A stretch of DNA of 64,000 nt, taken from Paralichthys olivaceus. Lineage: Eukaryota; Chordata; Actinopteri; Pleuronectiformes; Paralichthyidae. Both the position numbers and the translations under genes were made by a program. The stretch covers positions 10,112,361-10,176,360 of the forward strand of contig NC_091097.1 in the NCBI RefSeq assembly GCF_024713975.1. Reading direction: 5' to 3'. This document shows, piece by piece, positions 53,216 to 63,074 of this stretch (position 1 is its first letter; each line of letters opens with the position of its first letter). The notes beneath the pieces are model-generated. The model was not told the DNA's origin. It searched no databases and saw only the letters and a program-made list of their open reading frames with translations.

Positions 53216-54862
53216 CAAAATGCAAGTTTTCAAGTTTCTATTTGTCAGCATAATGAGGAAATATAAGGTCAGAAATGTATTTTTCTCAGGGTAATACAGC
53301 ATTAAATAGAAAATGTGTTATATCTGAGGAAACTGCATTTCATAGATTTATCAATGTCAGTGAGTTTAAGATAGATTAAGAGATAAGTCCCTTTTTTGTA
53401 ACAAGCTGTATGGATATGTAGGAAATTCTCTACTGATAATCGTAGAAATTATTCTGTTGGTATAGTGATATTTTTTGTGTTGTGAACACAAAAATTGGTG
53501 CGAGTCTTAGAATACTAGATTTTGTTTTAATTTTCTACATTGAGGATTGTGTACTGCATAATTTCTGTAGTGTATTACTAGTCTGTCAACACTTGTTCAC
53601 TTGTTACACTACAGTTATGCAATGGTTTACAGAGTTCACAGAATTATTTTTATCATCTTGAGAATTAAAATAATTTTTCATCCAAAGTGTGTGAATACTT
53701 ATTGTCTCAGAATGCAATTTAACAAAATAAAATAATGAAAAAAAGATGCTTGTGCCTTTGAATCAAGTAAATGCCAGATGAGGAGGATGGATGAATCTTA
53801 GGGAAAATCTTATTGCATATACAGTCTATGATTGCAACAGTATTGGAAGAAATGAATAGATAATAATAACTGAAAACTATTATATGGAACAATGAGATTT
53901 ATTAAAATGTCCTGTTCAGTGCAGCCATCTGGAAATATCGACAAGGAACCTTATTGGTTTTCATAGGCTGGATATAAATACTTCTTCTAATCTATTTTAA
54001 AAATTAAATCCTCAAACTCAAAGGCTAATTATCTCAGTTCCTGGGTAGATTATTGTTTTACGCATATTTTCTAGATCTAATCTGTAAATGCTTATGTGGC
54101 ACTGGTAAAAATCAAAAACCTTTTATATCAAACTCTTATTGTTATTTATCACAGTAGAGCAGATAGAAATCAACAGCTCATTATACTGTTTGTGAAAAAG
54201 TATTCTCAGGCCCTATCAGTCATCCTCCCAGCCACCAGATGGCAGCCTGAGCTCAGCAGCAGCTCCTGCCTCTCCAGCAGGGATGGCACTTTGTCTGAGC
54301 AGTGGGGGGCATTTAAGGGTATCAGGTTGTCTGCCAAATATGGTTGCATGTCAGGGATCCTGGAACCAATAGACCAGCAGAACAGGACATTTGTTTTCTG
54401 CAGTGTTTACAAAGGTTATCTGGAATTGAGTCATATTTCAACATCCTCTCCACAAGTGTCTCTGCCAAAGTCCCAATAAATGATTAAATGATTTAGAGAT
54501 ACGCCTTTTGCTTTAATAAATGGTTGAAGCATGCAGTGTTCAACGCTTTGACATAATGGTGCAGCAGTCTGGAAGACGTGCACTCCTGTGATTGTGGTAC
54601 TATGATGCAATCAAAATAGAGGGGTCTGCAGAGTTCACTGCATTGTTCTTCATCAAAAGTCTGTAGACAAGTCGTCCAAACTTCCTTTAGTAGCTGACGC
54701 ACTTGAAGGTGAAAGAGCTTTCGGGGCCACAGGGGCCAGTGTGCAGCTCTGCTCAGAGGATAAAAGGTCTGAGCATATGCTGAGAGTCTGACACAAGAAA
54801 CCAAGAGTGAAACACAGTATGTCTGTCTCTTACAGCCAGAGTATTGTATGTAGTGCAATGTT
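53216..54862. other. Region between convergent gene ends
   Basis: No supported coding exon. A 121-residue minus-strand ORF (54493-54858) lies beyond the stop codon of the minus-strand gene and looks like 3' UTR. TTTAAT at about 54512 is ATTAAA on the minus strand and could be its poly(A) signal. A candidate CTCF site is at 54232. Confidence 0.5.
54232..54246 (+). promoter_or_regulatory. Candidate CTCF site (forward)
   Basis: CCACCAGATGGCAGC matches the CTCF core CCASYAGRKGGCRS at every position read. It lies between the converging 3' ends of unkl and the minus-strand gene. Confidence 0.5.
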
Positions 54863-56217
54863 TTAGTCTAAACGCCTGGGTTGGGCAAAGCTCATCTGGA
54901 AAATCTCTTTCACATCCTCAGTCGCTCTCTGACAGGATGCAGATTCTCTGACTTTGCAGACACAGAGAGGGATGAGCCCAGCAGCCTGAGAGCCGGCGAT
55001 GGACCAGAGCACAGGTTCTCCGCATGGACCTCCAGGTCTGAGGGCTCAGATCAAGTGACAGTGTATGAATTATGAAGTAGTTTGCATTAAAACTGTTTTT
55101 CATTTCAACCTTACACCTCCTGCAGTTTAGTGACGTAACATCGCTTTTCTCCAGGGTCACGACTCGCAGGTCCACCATCACGAAGCCGCTCTGCTGGAGT
55201 CTGTGGAACACAAATCACCAGAATTACAGAAGTATCATAGAAGTTGCAACTATTGTACACGATGTTTACGTCCTTCTGAGCAGCGTTACACAAAGTGTGC
55301 AAACTCTATATGTTGTCTTGAGCTTATTGGCCAGAAAACATTTAGTGATGCAGATCCAAGACCCAAAACTAAAAGCTCTTTGTGGTTCTTATAAAAAGGA
55401 CTTCGGCAGGATTTGATTTCTTTTTTGCTGCAGTTTTGAGGATGGAACTTCAGGAGTGGGCGCGTCCTGTGGTCTGTAGAGAAGATATGATCTGCTCATG
55501 TTTTCCTCACAAGCTGAAATACTCAAAAATACTGGATCGTCCCTCAAGATATTTGACTTTGGATGTGATATCTGATGTGTTGTATAGAATCATCTCATAG
55601 TCAAAGAAGAGGGGTTGAGGCTTGCCCGGAGGCCGCTTCAGGTGTGGGTGACATCAGTGCGCTCAGGTTCCCGGGGTAATCGAGACTTTGCAGTGAAGCG
55701 TAAGCATCCATCAGTCTGAGAGCATACGCTTGAACAGGAGAGGGCATCAGATTGTTGTGGCTGCTTTCTCCTGCCTTCTAAAGACTCCTGCGGGCGTGAA
55801 ATCGAGTCGGTGCGGGCGGCCACTTCAAGCCAAGCAGCGTAAATTGTACATCACTGAGAATATCAGCTAAAAAAACCTATTGCAACCATCTAAACATGGG
55901 TTAAGTTTAGAGAAGTGTGGAAAAAATAATTCATTAACATACACAATTACAGTGTTCATTCTTTAAGCTGCATCGGCTGCCGTGTGTGTCCGATGGTGTA
56001 ATTTGTTTGTTTGCTGCCGCCTCCAGTTCAAAAAACCCAGGACAGGACAATATCACTGAACTTCACCCACCCTCCTGTCAGCACACTGTGTAGGAGGCTC
56101 AGGCCTTGGCAAATGTCCTTCCCAGGCAGGGTCAAAATCACCACCTTCTCCACGTCAGAGTCCTTTGATGGGACAGGATCACACCACAAGGATTTGGCAC
56201 TGTCCTCACGGATCCAA
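54863..56217 (-). CDS. C-terminal exons of an unidentified multi-exon gene
   Basis: Four minus-strand exons join with consistent phases: 56067-56217, 55626-55777, 55117-55200 and 54863-55037 (stop TAA at 54863-54865). Their peptides include WIREDSAKSLWCDPVPSK and KVVILTLPGKDICQGLSLL in the first, QAYALRLMDAYASLQSLDYP in the second, SGFVMVDLRVVTLEKSDVTS in the third and GEPVLWSIAGSQAAGLIPL in the last. Three acceptors are good to strong; the one at 55777 (GTCTTTAG) is acceptable. The first donor reads GTGAAG. The second is a GC donor (CCGG|GCAAGC), accepted only because its phase fits. The last segment has the look of a nucleoside-diphosphate-kinase-like alpha/beta fold, but the kinase active-site motif is not visible. 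No function is assigned. The gene continues upstream at 57.4-57.8 kb, and an RFX X-box near its presumed 5' end suggests a ciliary role. Confidence 0.5.
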
Positions 56218-56835
56218 CTAAAAATAAGAAACAGTAGAGGAACAGTACAGGAGCATGTGAACACAGTGCTTACCAAAGATGTTGAGCTGAAACAATATGG
56301 AAATGCTATACAGTCCAAAAATATAACGCCACTGATTAACTTCCAGCATTTAAATTTTTTAATAACAAACCTATTCAGAAGCTTGTCGTGGTTCTGTGCT
56401 CTTCCTCCTCAAGCTCGAGGCAGTTAGATGAGTGGAGAGTAGTGACAGTAGCTGGATCTGTTTCTTTGTTGTTGTTTTTTGAGGAGCAGAGAGCCTGAGG
56501 AACTTGTCAAATCCTTCAACGATGAGTGGGCATAGGGACCCTGAAACAGCGAGGGCAAAGACAGACTGGCAGGCAGCTCCAACTCTCTCCGACTCTGACA
56601 AAGGTCCTGCATGGGCCTGATTTGGATCCACGAATCACACACCAGACCAACTGGGCAGGAGAGTAATTTGATGAAGTTGTGTGTTTAATTATATTCTACC
56701 AGTGCTGTCACTCAGTAACCTGTGCGGTGGGTAGAGGGGCCTCAGACCACAAACATGGAATCCTCAGTCTACAACAAGCTGGAGGGTGTATGAAAGATGT
56801 AGGAAGAAGCCAGTGCATCCCAGAGCAAATGATAC

Positions 56836-57073
56836 CTTCAACCAAAAGTGAACTTCTGAAGTACAGTGCGAGAGGAACCTGCCTACTTGGGTATAGAAAT
56901 GTGCACGGATGTCCATCCTCTACAAAACACACAGGAAGAACATCGGTGTGAGATTTATCCGACACTGTAAAACACAAAAGAGTATATTTTGTTTGCCTGT
57001 GATGTGTAGCAGTGATGAGCCACAGCGACAACATTCAAAACCAGCCCATCCTCTGTCCGCAGCTGCTGAAGGC
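56836..57073 (-). CDS. Uncertain middle exons of the same minus-strand gene
   Basis: An exon opens at 57073 after a good acceptor (CTGGGTTGCAG) with LQQLRTEDGLVLNVVAVAHH; its two leading bases complete the Cys codon left by the exon at 57389-57537. Its end is unclear: the only phase-compatible exit is a GC site (CACAG|GCAAAC) at 56997. That would lead to 56836-56919 (RMDIRAHFYTQVGRFLSHC). A competing frame through 56974 reads SDKSHTDVLPVCFVEDGHPC. A further segment at about 56430-56650 is open in two frames and could not be assigned. Treat this part as evidence that exons exist, not as a finished model. Confidence 0.3.
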
Positions 57074-57117
57074 CTGCAACCCAGAGAAGGACCTGTGCGC
57101 CAACCTCTTCTTATATG

Positions 57118-57345
57118 ACACGTGGAGGTAGAGCGGGTCGTCCACCAACCAGAAGGTCGGCAGTTCAATCCTGGGAAAGTGCACTTGTGAAACATTCTGC
57201 CCCTGACGGCTGTGCTGACAGTGTATATATATATGAGTGTAAGTGTGTATGATAGAGAAAGTGCTGCTTATAGATGCACTGTATGAATGTGTGTGTTACT
57301 GTTTATTATCAGTGAAGTGTTAAATGAGAAATAAACACACTTCTG
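57118..57345 (+). repeat. tRNA-derived SINE remnant with microsatellite tail
   Basis: 'gtagagcgggtcgtccacc' resembles a polymerase III A-box region and 'ggcagttcaatcc' (57159-57171) a B box. These are followed by 'cccctgacggctgtgctg' and a degenerate (TG)n stretch, as in a widespread teleost SINE. It lies inside an intron of the minus-strand gene. Confidence 0.55.
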
Positions 57346-57388
57346 TTGCTTCAGTTCTTTGATCGAATCCTCTAAACTCAGACTGTAC

Positions 57389-57828
57389 AGAGGAAGATTG
57401 AGTCATGACAACGTGCACACTCTCCAGCCTGAGGTGGCTTCTCCTTCAATTCCTCTGCTTCATTTCCTCGTACTGACTCCGGTGGATCTGTATATCTATT
57501 GGGATATTCAATCTCCACACTCCTGCAAGTCGACTCCCTGTAAGCAAAGAAACAACAAAATGAAAACGAAATGAGAAATGAAACCAAATAAACTGAAGCA
57601 TGACAAATGTGTCTAATGCGGGATATATTTACATGTCCCTCATGCGTGATCTGGCGTGGACCTTCAGGTTGGGTATCCCTGCAGGTGGTGCTTCAGTGTT
57701 GTGTTTGGCTGGTGACCTGGACTCTGATGAAAGATTTGGGGATGTACTTGGTGGTTTTATTGAAGGATCAGGGCAACGCAAGTCAATACAGACAGTGGGA
57801 CATTCCTGGTGGCTCAACTGCAACTCTG
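57389..57828 (-). CDS. Two upstream exons of the same minus-strand gene (DNAAF8-like motif)
   Basis: Exons 57633-57828 and 57389-57537 are separated by a compact 95-nt intron with a good donor (GACAT|GTAAAT) and a strong acceptor (TTTCTTTGCTTACAG). Phases match, with the split codon becoming Met. The first exon carries HQECPTVCIDLRCPDPS followed by a Ser/Pro-rich run. The second has EIEYPNRYTDPPESVRGNEA and CARCHDS. The PTxxIDLR word with a following Ser-Pro stretch resembles, from memory, a conserved part of DNAAF8 (C16orf71), an axonemal dynein assembly protein encoded in human 16p13.3, the region that also holds UNKL and IGFALS. That identity is tentative. The acceptor at 57828 is weak. 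A preceding exon may be 58017-58218, which is open in phase 0 and ends at AAATG|GTGGGT. Confidence 0.4.
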
Positions 57829-58016
57829 CTGCAACAATGACCTGTTCCACTCATTATTCTGTCTGCAAGAGACAGATGATCACTGTTATCAATATTATTA
57901 CATTTGACATCAAACACTTTTAATAATATCCAACATATACAAACTTTCAATGACAGTAAACCCAAACATCTTCCCTATATATTAGAATACAGTTGTGGCC
58001 CATCCAGTGCACCCAC

Positions 58017-58218
58017 CATTTTTATTGCTGAACGTGACGCACATTTCATTCAACAGGATGTTGTCAGACACAAGTGTGTGTTTGGTCCAAGAACCCTGGA
58101 TGTCCTTTTGCAGATCTGGAGGTGCTGGTGACAAGTCCAGATGTGGAGCGTGACCCCGTGCTGACCCTGTGCAGGAGCTCACCGAGCTCTGGGCGCCCCA
58201 GAGGTGAGCTGCTGGACA
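58017..58218 (-). CDS. Possible 5' exon of the minus-strand gene
   Basis: On the minus strand an acceptor (AAAACCCATCAG) is followed by 67 open codons and a donor (AAATG|GTGGGT). Its end phase fits the acceptor proposed at 57828. Peptide words include HLDLSPAPPDLQKDIQGSW and LLNEMCVTFSNKN. The plus strand of the same DNA also carries a well-formed exon-like unit (58114-58203), so strand and reality are uncertain. Confidence 0.25.
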
Positions 58219-58559
58219 CTGATGGGTTTTTAGGAGAGAAAAAGGAGAACACCTCAACAGCTACAACACATTTAAAATCAAATGTTTTTCAGCCACATTT
58301 TACAGTTTTGACATTTGATAAATTACAAAAAGAATCATATTGAATCAGCAGCTCTTCAGAGCAGCTTATTTTGACTCAGGATTTGTAATAAAAAAATATA
58401 TATATTAACAGATCTACTTTAATCAGTCAACAACTCTGGAAAGTAAGAGCATGGGTACAAATATTTAAGTACAATTTAATACTAATATTACTAATTCTAC
58501 TATTACTAACAATAATAACAGTAAATAATAAAAATGTGTATTTCGTGTGACGTAAACGT

Positions 58560-58775
58560 TTAAGATCCGTAGTTGACGCCCCTTGGTTACCATTGGCAAC
58601 AGAGAGCTTCCGCGTGCAGCCGCTTCTACGATGTTGCCTTCAAGTACTGGCGGAAATTTCGCAACTGGCCTTAGGCCGCGTAAAAAGTTTTACACCAGTA
58701 CAGTGGACGAACAAAGATGAGAATATAGAATCTCTGCTGTGACTCTCCGGAGGATGGTAGAGACACATGTCCGAG
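58560..58775. promoter_or_regulatory. CpG-enriched promoter with an RFX X-box
   Basis: GTTACCATTGGCAAC at 58586-58600 fits the X-box consensus GTNRCC-(0-3 nt)-RGYAAC bound by RFX factors, which switch on ciliary genes. The surrounding 400 bp is locally CpG-enriched. To the right, a plus-strand ATG (58631) opens 29 codons, and a donor (CCGAG|GTAGGT) follows at 58775. To the left lies the minus-strand gene. X-boxes work in either orientation, so the promoter may be bidirectional. Confidence 0.5.
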
Positions 58776-59603
58776 GTAGGTTGAGCTCGGCAGGCCGCGC
58801 AGCGAGCGTGTGGTGTGCAGTTAACCATCCGTACAAACACGTTCTGACTTGACCTGAAATGTTTGGCAGTGGCTGAATAGCAGAAAACAAGGTATGCTAG
58901 CTGGTTAGCTGCTGTGCTAAAGCTACTTACCCCTTGCAGGTGGGCGAGGACTGTCAGCCAGGTGATGTGACACATGTTCCATCACACTTTCATGCCTTTG
59001 TATTTGTTATATACTTTTATTTTTTTGTTTATTTTGGGAGGAGCTCACTTTGTGTACATCTTAAGAAAGTGAAGGCACAAGCTCAACCAAGTAAAACACA
59101 ACATACTTAGAATTTTTAGTGTCTTAGCTTGTGGACACATTTTCTCCTGCCTAGTCACATAAATAATTAAAAACAGCGAGAGTTATAGCTCAAAGGCTTA
59201 AATATTTAAAATTTAGTGACCTGGCATTTCAGGTTGTTGCCGTCAGTTTTATGAAAGGTTAAATGAAAGTCACTGATGTTTCCATTACCTGTTGCAGTGT
59301 TTTATTATTGTTATTATTTGCCCACATTGCACATGACCACCATTGATTATTATACTTTCACATTGTTATTTTCTGATATCTGAATGGAGAGTGTTTATAG
59401 AGGAACAAACATGAAGTAGTACCTTCAAAATGCATCAAATTTAAATGTATATATCTATATATATATTTTTTATATCTCTGTATAACGTTTTACAGTTCTT
59501 ATGCTCATGTCAGTGTAAACCAAATTGTCTTAAAGCTTTTCAAATGCTCCTTTTTATGCAGTGACACCTGCTGTCATTAAATTGTCACAATTAAACATTC
59601 AAT
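58776..59603. other. Intergenic, AT-rich
   Basis: No coding signal seen. Some local CpGs persist to about 58.95 kb, then AT-rich DNA runs to the 3' end of igfals. Confidence 0.6.
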
Positions 59604-59609
59604 TTTAAT
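59604..59609 (-). terminator. igfals: Possible poly(A) signal of igfals
   Basis: ATTAAA on the minus strand, about 230 nt beyond the igfals stop codon. A TTTATT (AATAAA on minus) near 59298 is a more distal alternative. Confidence 0.3.
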
Positions 59610-59834
59610 ATATCCACATAAAGCCAAAGAAATATTTGTAAAAATCTGAATCAAATGTGTACAGGCTACAGATGACAACAATTGATCCATTATTATTGAA
59701 GATGTTAATGAAGAACCTTTTCACAGTTCCAGTAGTGAAATCAAAAGCTGTGTGAATATATGTTGATAATATTACAGGTTTTGTATTATCCTGTGCTGTG
59801 TACAAACACATTCTCTAAACATGCCTGTGTCTGC

Positions 59835-61568
59835 TTAGCAGCTTTGGTAGAATTCATTGTCAATGTCGCGTAGGTCCTGACCAGCTAGACGTGGTGGGCT
59901 GGTGCATGTAATGTTGTTGTATATGGTGATGGTTGTGTCAGGCTCTTCACCCTCTGCGTGGGTCTCCACCTGACGAGGTATCACCAGCGGATTCTTCAAG
60001 CTGTAGTTCCTGAGCGGGAGGGTGCTGCAGTCACATTTCCAACGGTTCCCAGACAGCAAAAGTTTTTCCATGCTCTCTGGGTACTCAGGGACCATGCCTG
60101 TCAAGGCGTTATCTCTCAGGTCCAGGTAGCGCAGCCTCGGAAGCAGTTGTTTTGTGCCATTCTGCAAAAACTGTCGACAGTCATTGTTGGACAACAGCAA
60201 GTACTCCAAGTTCTTGAGGCCAGAGAATGTGTTGGTTGTGAGGACATCCAACTTGTTAAAACTCAAGTCCAGTCCCAGTAAGGCCACCAGATCAACGAAG
60301 CTTTGGCGTTCCACCACAGAGATGTTGTTATGCTGCAGGAAAAGCCTCCTCAGTCCAGAGAGTCCTGTGAAAGCTTGAGATGTGATCCTCGTTAGGCAGC
60401 CTCTGTCCAGATGAAGGCTATGAAGCTTTGACAGGCCTTTGAATACTTGGTCAGGCAGACTGTGAAAGCAGCTTCCAGACAGGTTGATGACAGCCACATG
60501 AGACAGGCCCATGAAACTACCCACTTGGGCCTCCTGCACTTGGTTGTGTTCTAGCTCTAAGACCTCCAGATGACCAAGCCCTTCAAAGATCCTCTCCCCC
60601 AGGGCTCGGATCCTGTTGTAACTGAGCCGTAGTTCCTCCAAGTACTGCAAGTCACGGAAGGTCCGGGGCCTAACTCCAGTTATGGAGTTGTTGGAGAGAC
60701 GTAGCACATGGAGACTGTGCAGGCCCAAGAAAGTGTCGTCATGCATAGTAGTCAGTCTGTTGTTTGTCAGATCCAACCATCTAAGCGACTTCATGCCTGC
60801 AAATGCTCTTGGAACCACGGTCACAATGTGATTCTGGGCCAGGTACAGCTTATGCAGTTTAGTGAGTTTAACAAACACATTAGCCTTGATGACCTTAAGG
60901 TAATTTCCAGTTAGATCCAACTCTTTAAGCTCAACAAGGTTCTGGAAGAGCTGTGGCTGCAAGTAAGCGAGTCTGTTCCCTGCAAGAATAAGCTCTCGTA
61001 GACCTTGCAGGTCATGGAAAGCTGTTTCGGGTAAGACGGCTATCGAGTTCCACCCAAGGTTGAGAAGCCACATGTGTGAAAGTCCTGAAAACAGCCGTTC
61101 CTCAATACGAGTAAGCTGGTTGTTGTGCAGACTAAGTGATGCAAGGTTAGGTGTATTTTGGAAAAGTGTACCTGGTAACATGCGTAGCGAATTTCGCTCT
61201 AGGTGGATGTGTGCTAGCGACCTAAGTCCTTTGAATGCTTGAGGGTCAAGTGCTACCAGCTGGCCACTCTGCAGATTCAAAAAGTTCAGGTTGGCGAGAT
61301 CCTTAAAGGACACGGCAGACAGTGAGGTGAACAAGTTGCCATCCAGCCAGAGAGAGTGAGTGGATGTTGGCATGTCAGGCGGGACTTGGGTGAAGTTCCG
61401 AGCGCTGCAATACATGTTGAGCTCCGAGCTGTAGTCATCGTGCAGGCAGGCGCATCCTTTAGAACATGGGATAGGCTCTTCAGTCGCCTTCTCCCCAGCT
61501 GTGTCTGGGTCGGGCAACACAAGTGATATTCCCAGTACCCACAGCACCAACAGCACAATGGTTTGCAT
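59835..61568 (-). CDS. igfals: Insulin-like growth factor-binding protein, acid labile subunit
   Basis: A secreted leucine-rich-repeat glycoprotein of 577 residues (human IGFALS is about 605). It joins IGF and IGFBP3 or IGFBP5 in a circulating ternary complex that prolongs IGF half-life; it is made mainly in liver under growth-hormone control. Visible: signal peptide (1 to about 20); Cys-rich LRR N-cap from C35 to C54; about twenty 24-residue LRRs with regular LxxLxLxxNxL spacing; C-terminal cap from NRWKCDC (508-514) to the final C577; sequons including NFT, NNS, NLS, NGT, NYS and NIT. The ATG at 61566-61568 lies five bases after a splice acceptor (ATCCACAG) at 61574. No ATG occurs in the presumed preceding exon, so the coding region is a single exon. 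Confidence 0.95.
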   Translation of the reverse strand: MQTIVLLVLWVLGISLVLPDPDTAGEKATEEPIPCSKGCACLHDDYSSELNMYCSARNFTQVPPDMPTSTHSLWLDGNLFTSLSAVSFKDLANLNFLNLQSGQLVALDPQAFKGLRSLAHIHLERNSLRMLPGTLFQNTPNLASLSLHNNQLTRIEERLFSGLSHMWLLNLGWNSIAVLPETAFHDLQGLRELILAGNRLAYLQPQLFQNLVELKELDLTGNYLKVIKANVFVKLTKLHKLYLAQNHIVTVVPRAFAGMKSLRWLDLTNNRLTTMHDDTFLGLHSLHVLRLSNNSITGVRPRTFRDLQYLEELRLSYNRIRALGERIFEGLGHLEVLELEHNQVQEAQVGSFMGLSHVAVINLSGSCFHSLPDQVFKGLSKLHSLHLDRGCLTRITSQAFTGLSGLRRLFLQHNNISVVERQSFVDLVALLGLDLSFNKLDVLTTNTFSGLKNLEYLLLSNNDCRQFLQNGTKQLLPRLRYLDLRDNALTGMVPEYPESMEKLLLSGNRWKCDCSTLPLRNYSLKNPLVIPRQVETHAEGEEPDTTITIYNNITCTSPPRLAGQDLRDIDNEFYQSC

Positions 61569-61708
61569 ACCAGCTGTGGATAGAACATTGAAATTTTAGG
61601 ATATTAATTCTCAGTAAATTCACAACAGAATACAGAGTTCTATTTGCATAATAGCAGTATTTTGAAGGAAATGCTTCCATGCTTTGAGGTTTAAATTAAA
61701 TTGTTTAC

Positions 61709-61800
61709 CTTAAATGCGGGAGGTCTTGATTTAAGGTGGACAGGCTGTGAAATGCAGAATGACTGAACCTTGTGCAATTGTTTGTATACGAATGGAAAGT
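61709..61800 (-). other. igfals: Probable 5' untranslated exon of igfals
   Basis: On the minus strand a donor (CATTTAAG|GTAAAC) ends this segment. The intron to the coding exon is 61574-61708, 135 nt. There is no ATG in the last 100 nt of the exon. Mammalian IGFALS also has two exons, but there the first carries the initial codons. The right edge is approximate. Confidence 0.5.
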
Positions 61801-62870
61801 CTGACAGGCCTTTGAGTCAGGTGCACAATTAACCCATTCATCTCCATTGTGCTTTATGTTGCAAATATTATTTTTTTTCTAAGTTTCCTCATATTCCTAG
61901 ACAATAATTAGCTTGCACTCACTAATATCAACTTTGATAATGTCAAATCTATAACCTGATATTTTTCTCCACCAGTTAGTAAAATATAAAAGCTATTTTT
62001 TATTGCCTCCTAGTAAGATGTTAATTTTTACTCATAAATAAAATCTCCTTTTATGTGTACATGTTTATTTTTAATCCATGTCACACATACAGTATCATGA
62101 ACCTAATAAGGTATTACATCTATGTGGCCTTTGGTGTTTACTGAAGCCGGGGTCCTGTCACTGAGTGCATTAACTGTAGATTTTGACCGAGATACAACGG
62201 AAACGAGATAAAATGAACTCAGTGCACCTTGACTGAACTAATGACTTTTTCCTTTTTGCTCATACATATCCTTTTAATAAAGGATTATTTGATATGGTTT
62301 CATTTAAGACAATTTAGGAGTTTACCTCATTAAATATCGATTTAAGCACCTCCACCAATCCTTGTCAGAACCATATTATTTTTAAATAAATAAAGTGCAT
62401 GAGCTTGTGTGTATGACAACGACAGCTGTATGTAAGATACTTTAAAAAAGGCTGGTGTCCTTTCTTTTTTATTCACTGTGCAGGTTGTGGCTAGTTCCAG
62501 AGGTCGATCATTGTAATGACTAACTTTCTATTTACCCCTTTTCTTGGTATCTGGGTCCTTTTCGACAACCATGAACTGGCCATGCTCTAAAGGACAACCA
62601 AAACCAGATAACGTTGTGTGCTTGCACATGAATTTCATTAATTAGCTCACTAACACTGGATTATAACAGTATGAGGAAAATGAATCCTACTGGACTTGTC
62701 CTCTGTTTGTCTGCCATTCAATTCTAATCCAGATGAAGCAAATAAGTAAACCAACTGAAAGCACAGCACAACCTTAATATAATCCTATTATTTAATGGTT
62801 AAGATAACAGTTCTTGGTTTTATATTTGGATTTGTTCCACACGGATAAAACATTTTTTTGAAATAAATAT

Positions 62871-62904
62871 ATATATATCTATATATATATATATATATAT
62901 ATAT
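62871..62904. repeat. (TA)n microsatellite
   Basis: TA units interrupted once by TCTA. Confidence 0.9.
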
Positions 62905-63060
62905 AATGAAGATTTATTTTTATTTATGAAACAAATGTATAAATATAGTTAAAAATACAATTAATATTGCACAATATTTTTTCATTACATTCATTTATTT
63001 GATATTTTCATCCTTTTATACTCTCTTTTCCACGACTTAGTCAAGTTTTAATTTTACTTG

Positions 63061-63074
63061 CCAGTAGAGGGCAC
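63061..63074 (+). promoter_or_regulatory. Candidate CTCF site (forward)
   Basis: CCAGTAGAGGGCAC matches the CTCF core CCASYAGRKGGCRS at each position read. By-eye match. Confidence 0.45.

Noticed and set aside
54493..54858. 121-residue minus-strand ORF
   Set aside because: It begins just after the stop of the minus-strand gene, overlaps no splice-supported exon and matches no family.
57118..57180. A functional tRNA gene
   Set aside because: Only A- and B-box-like words are present; no cloverleaf can be closed, so it is a SINE remnant.
57629..57923. Plus-strand ORFs opposite the IDLR exon (for example LCLAGDLDSDERFGDVLGG)
   Set aside because: The minus-strand reading has a phase-matched compact intron to the next exon; the plus reading has no donor in frame.
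59958..61242. Plus-strand ORFs opposite igfals
   Set aside because: Antisense shadows of the leucine-rich-repeat coding region.
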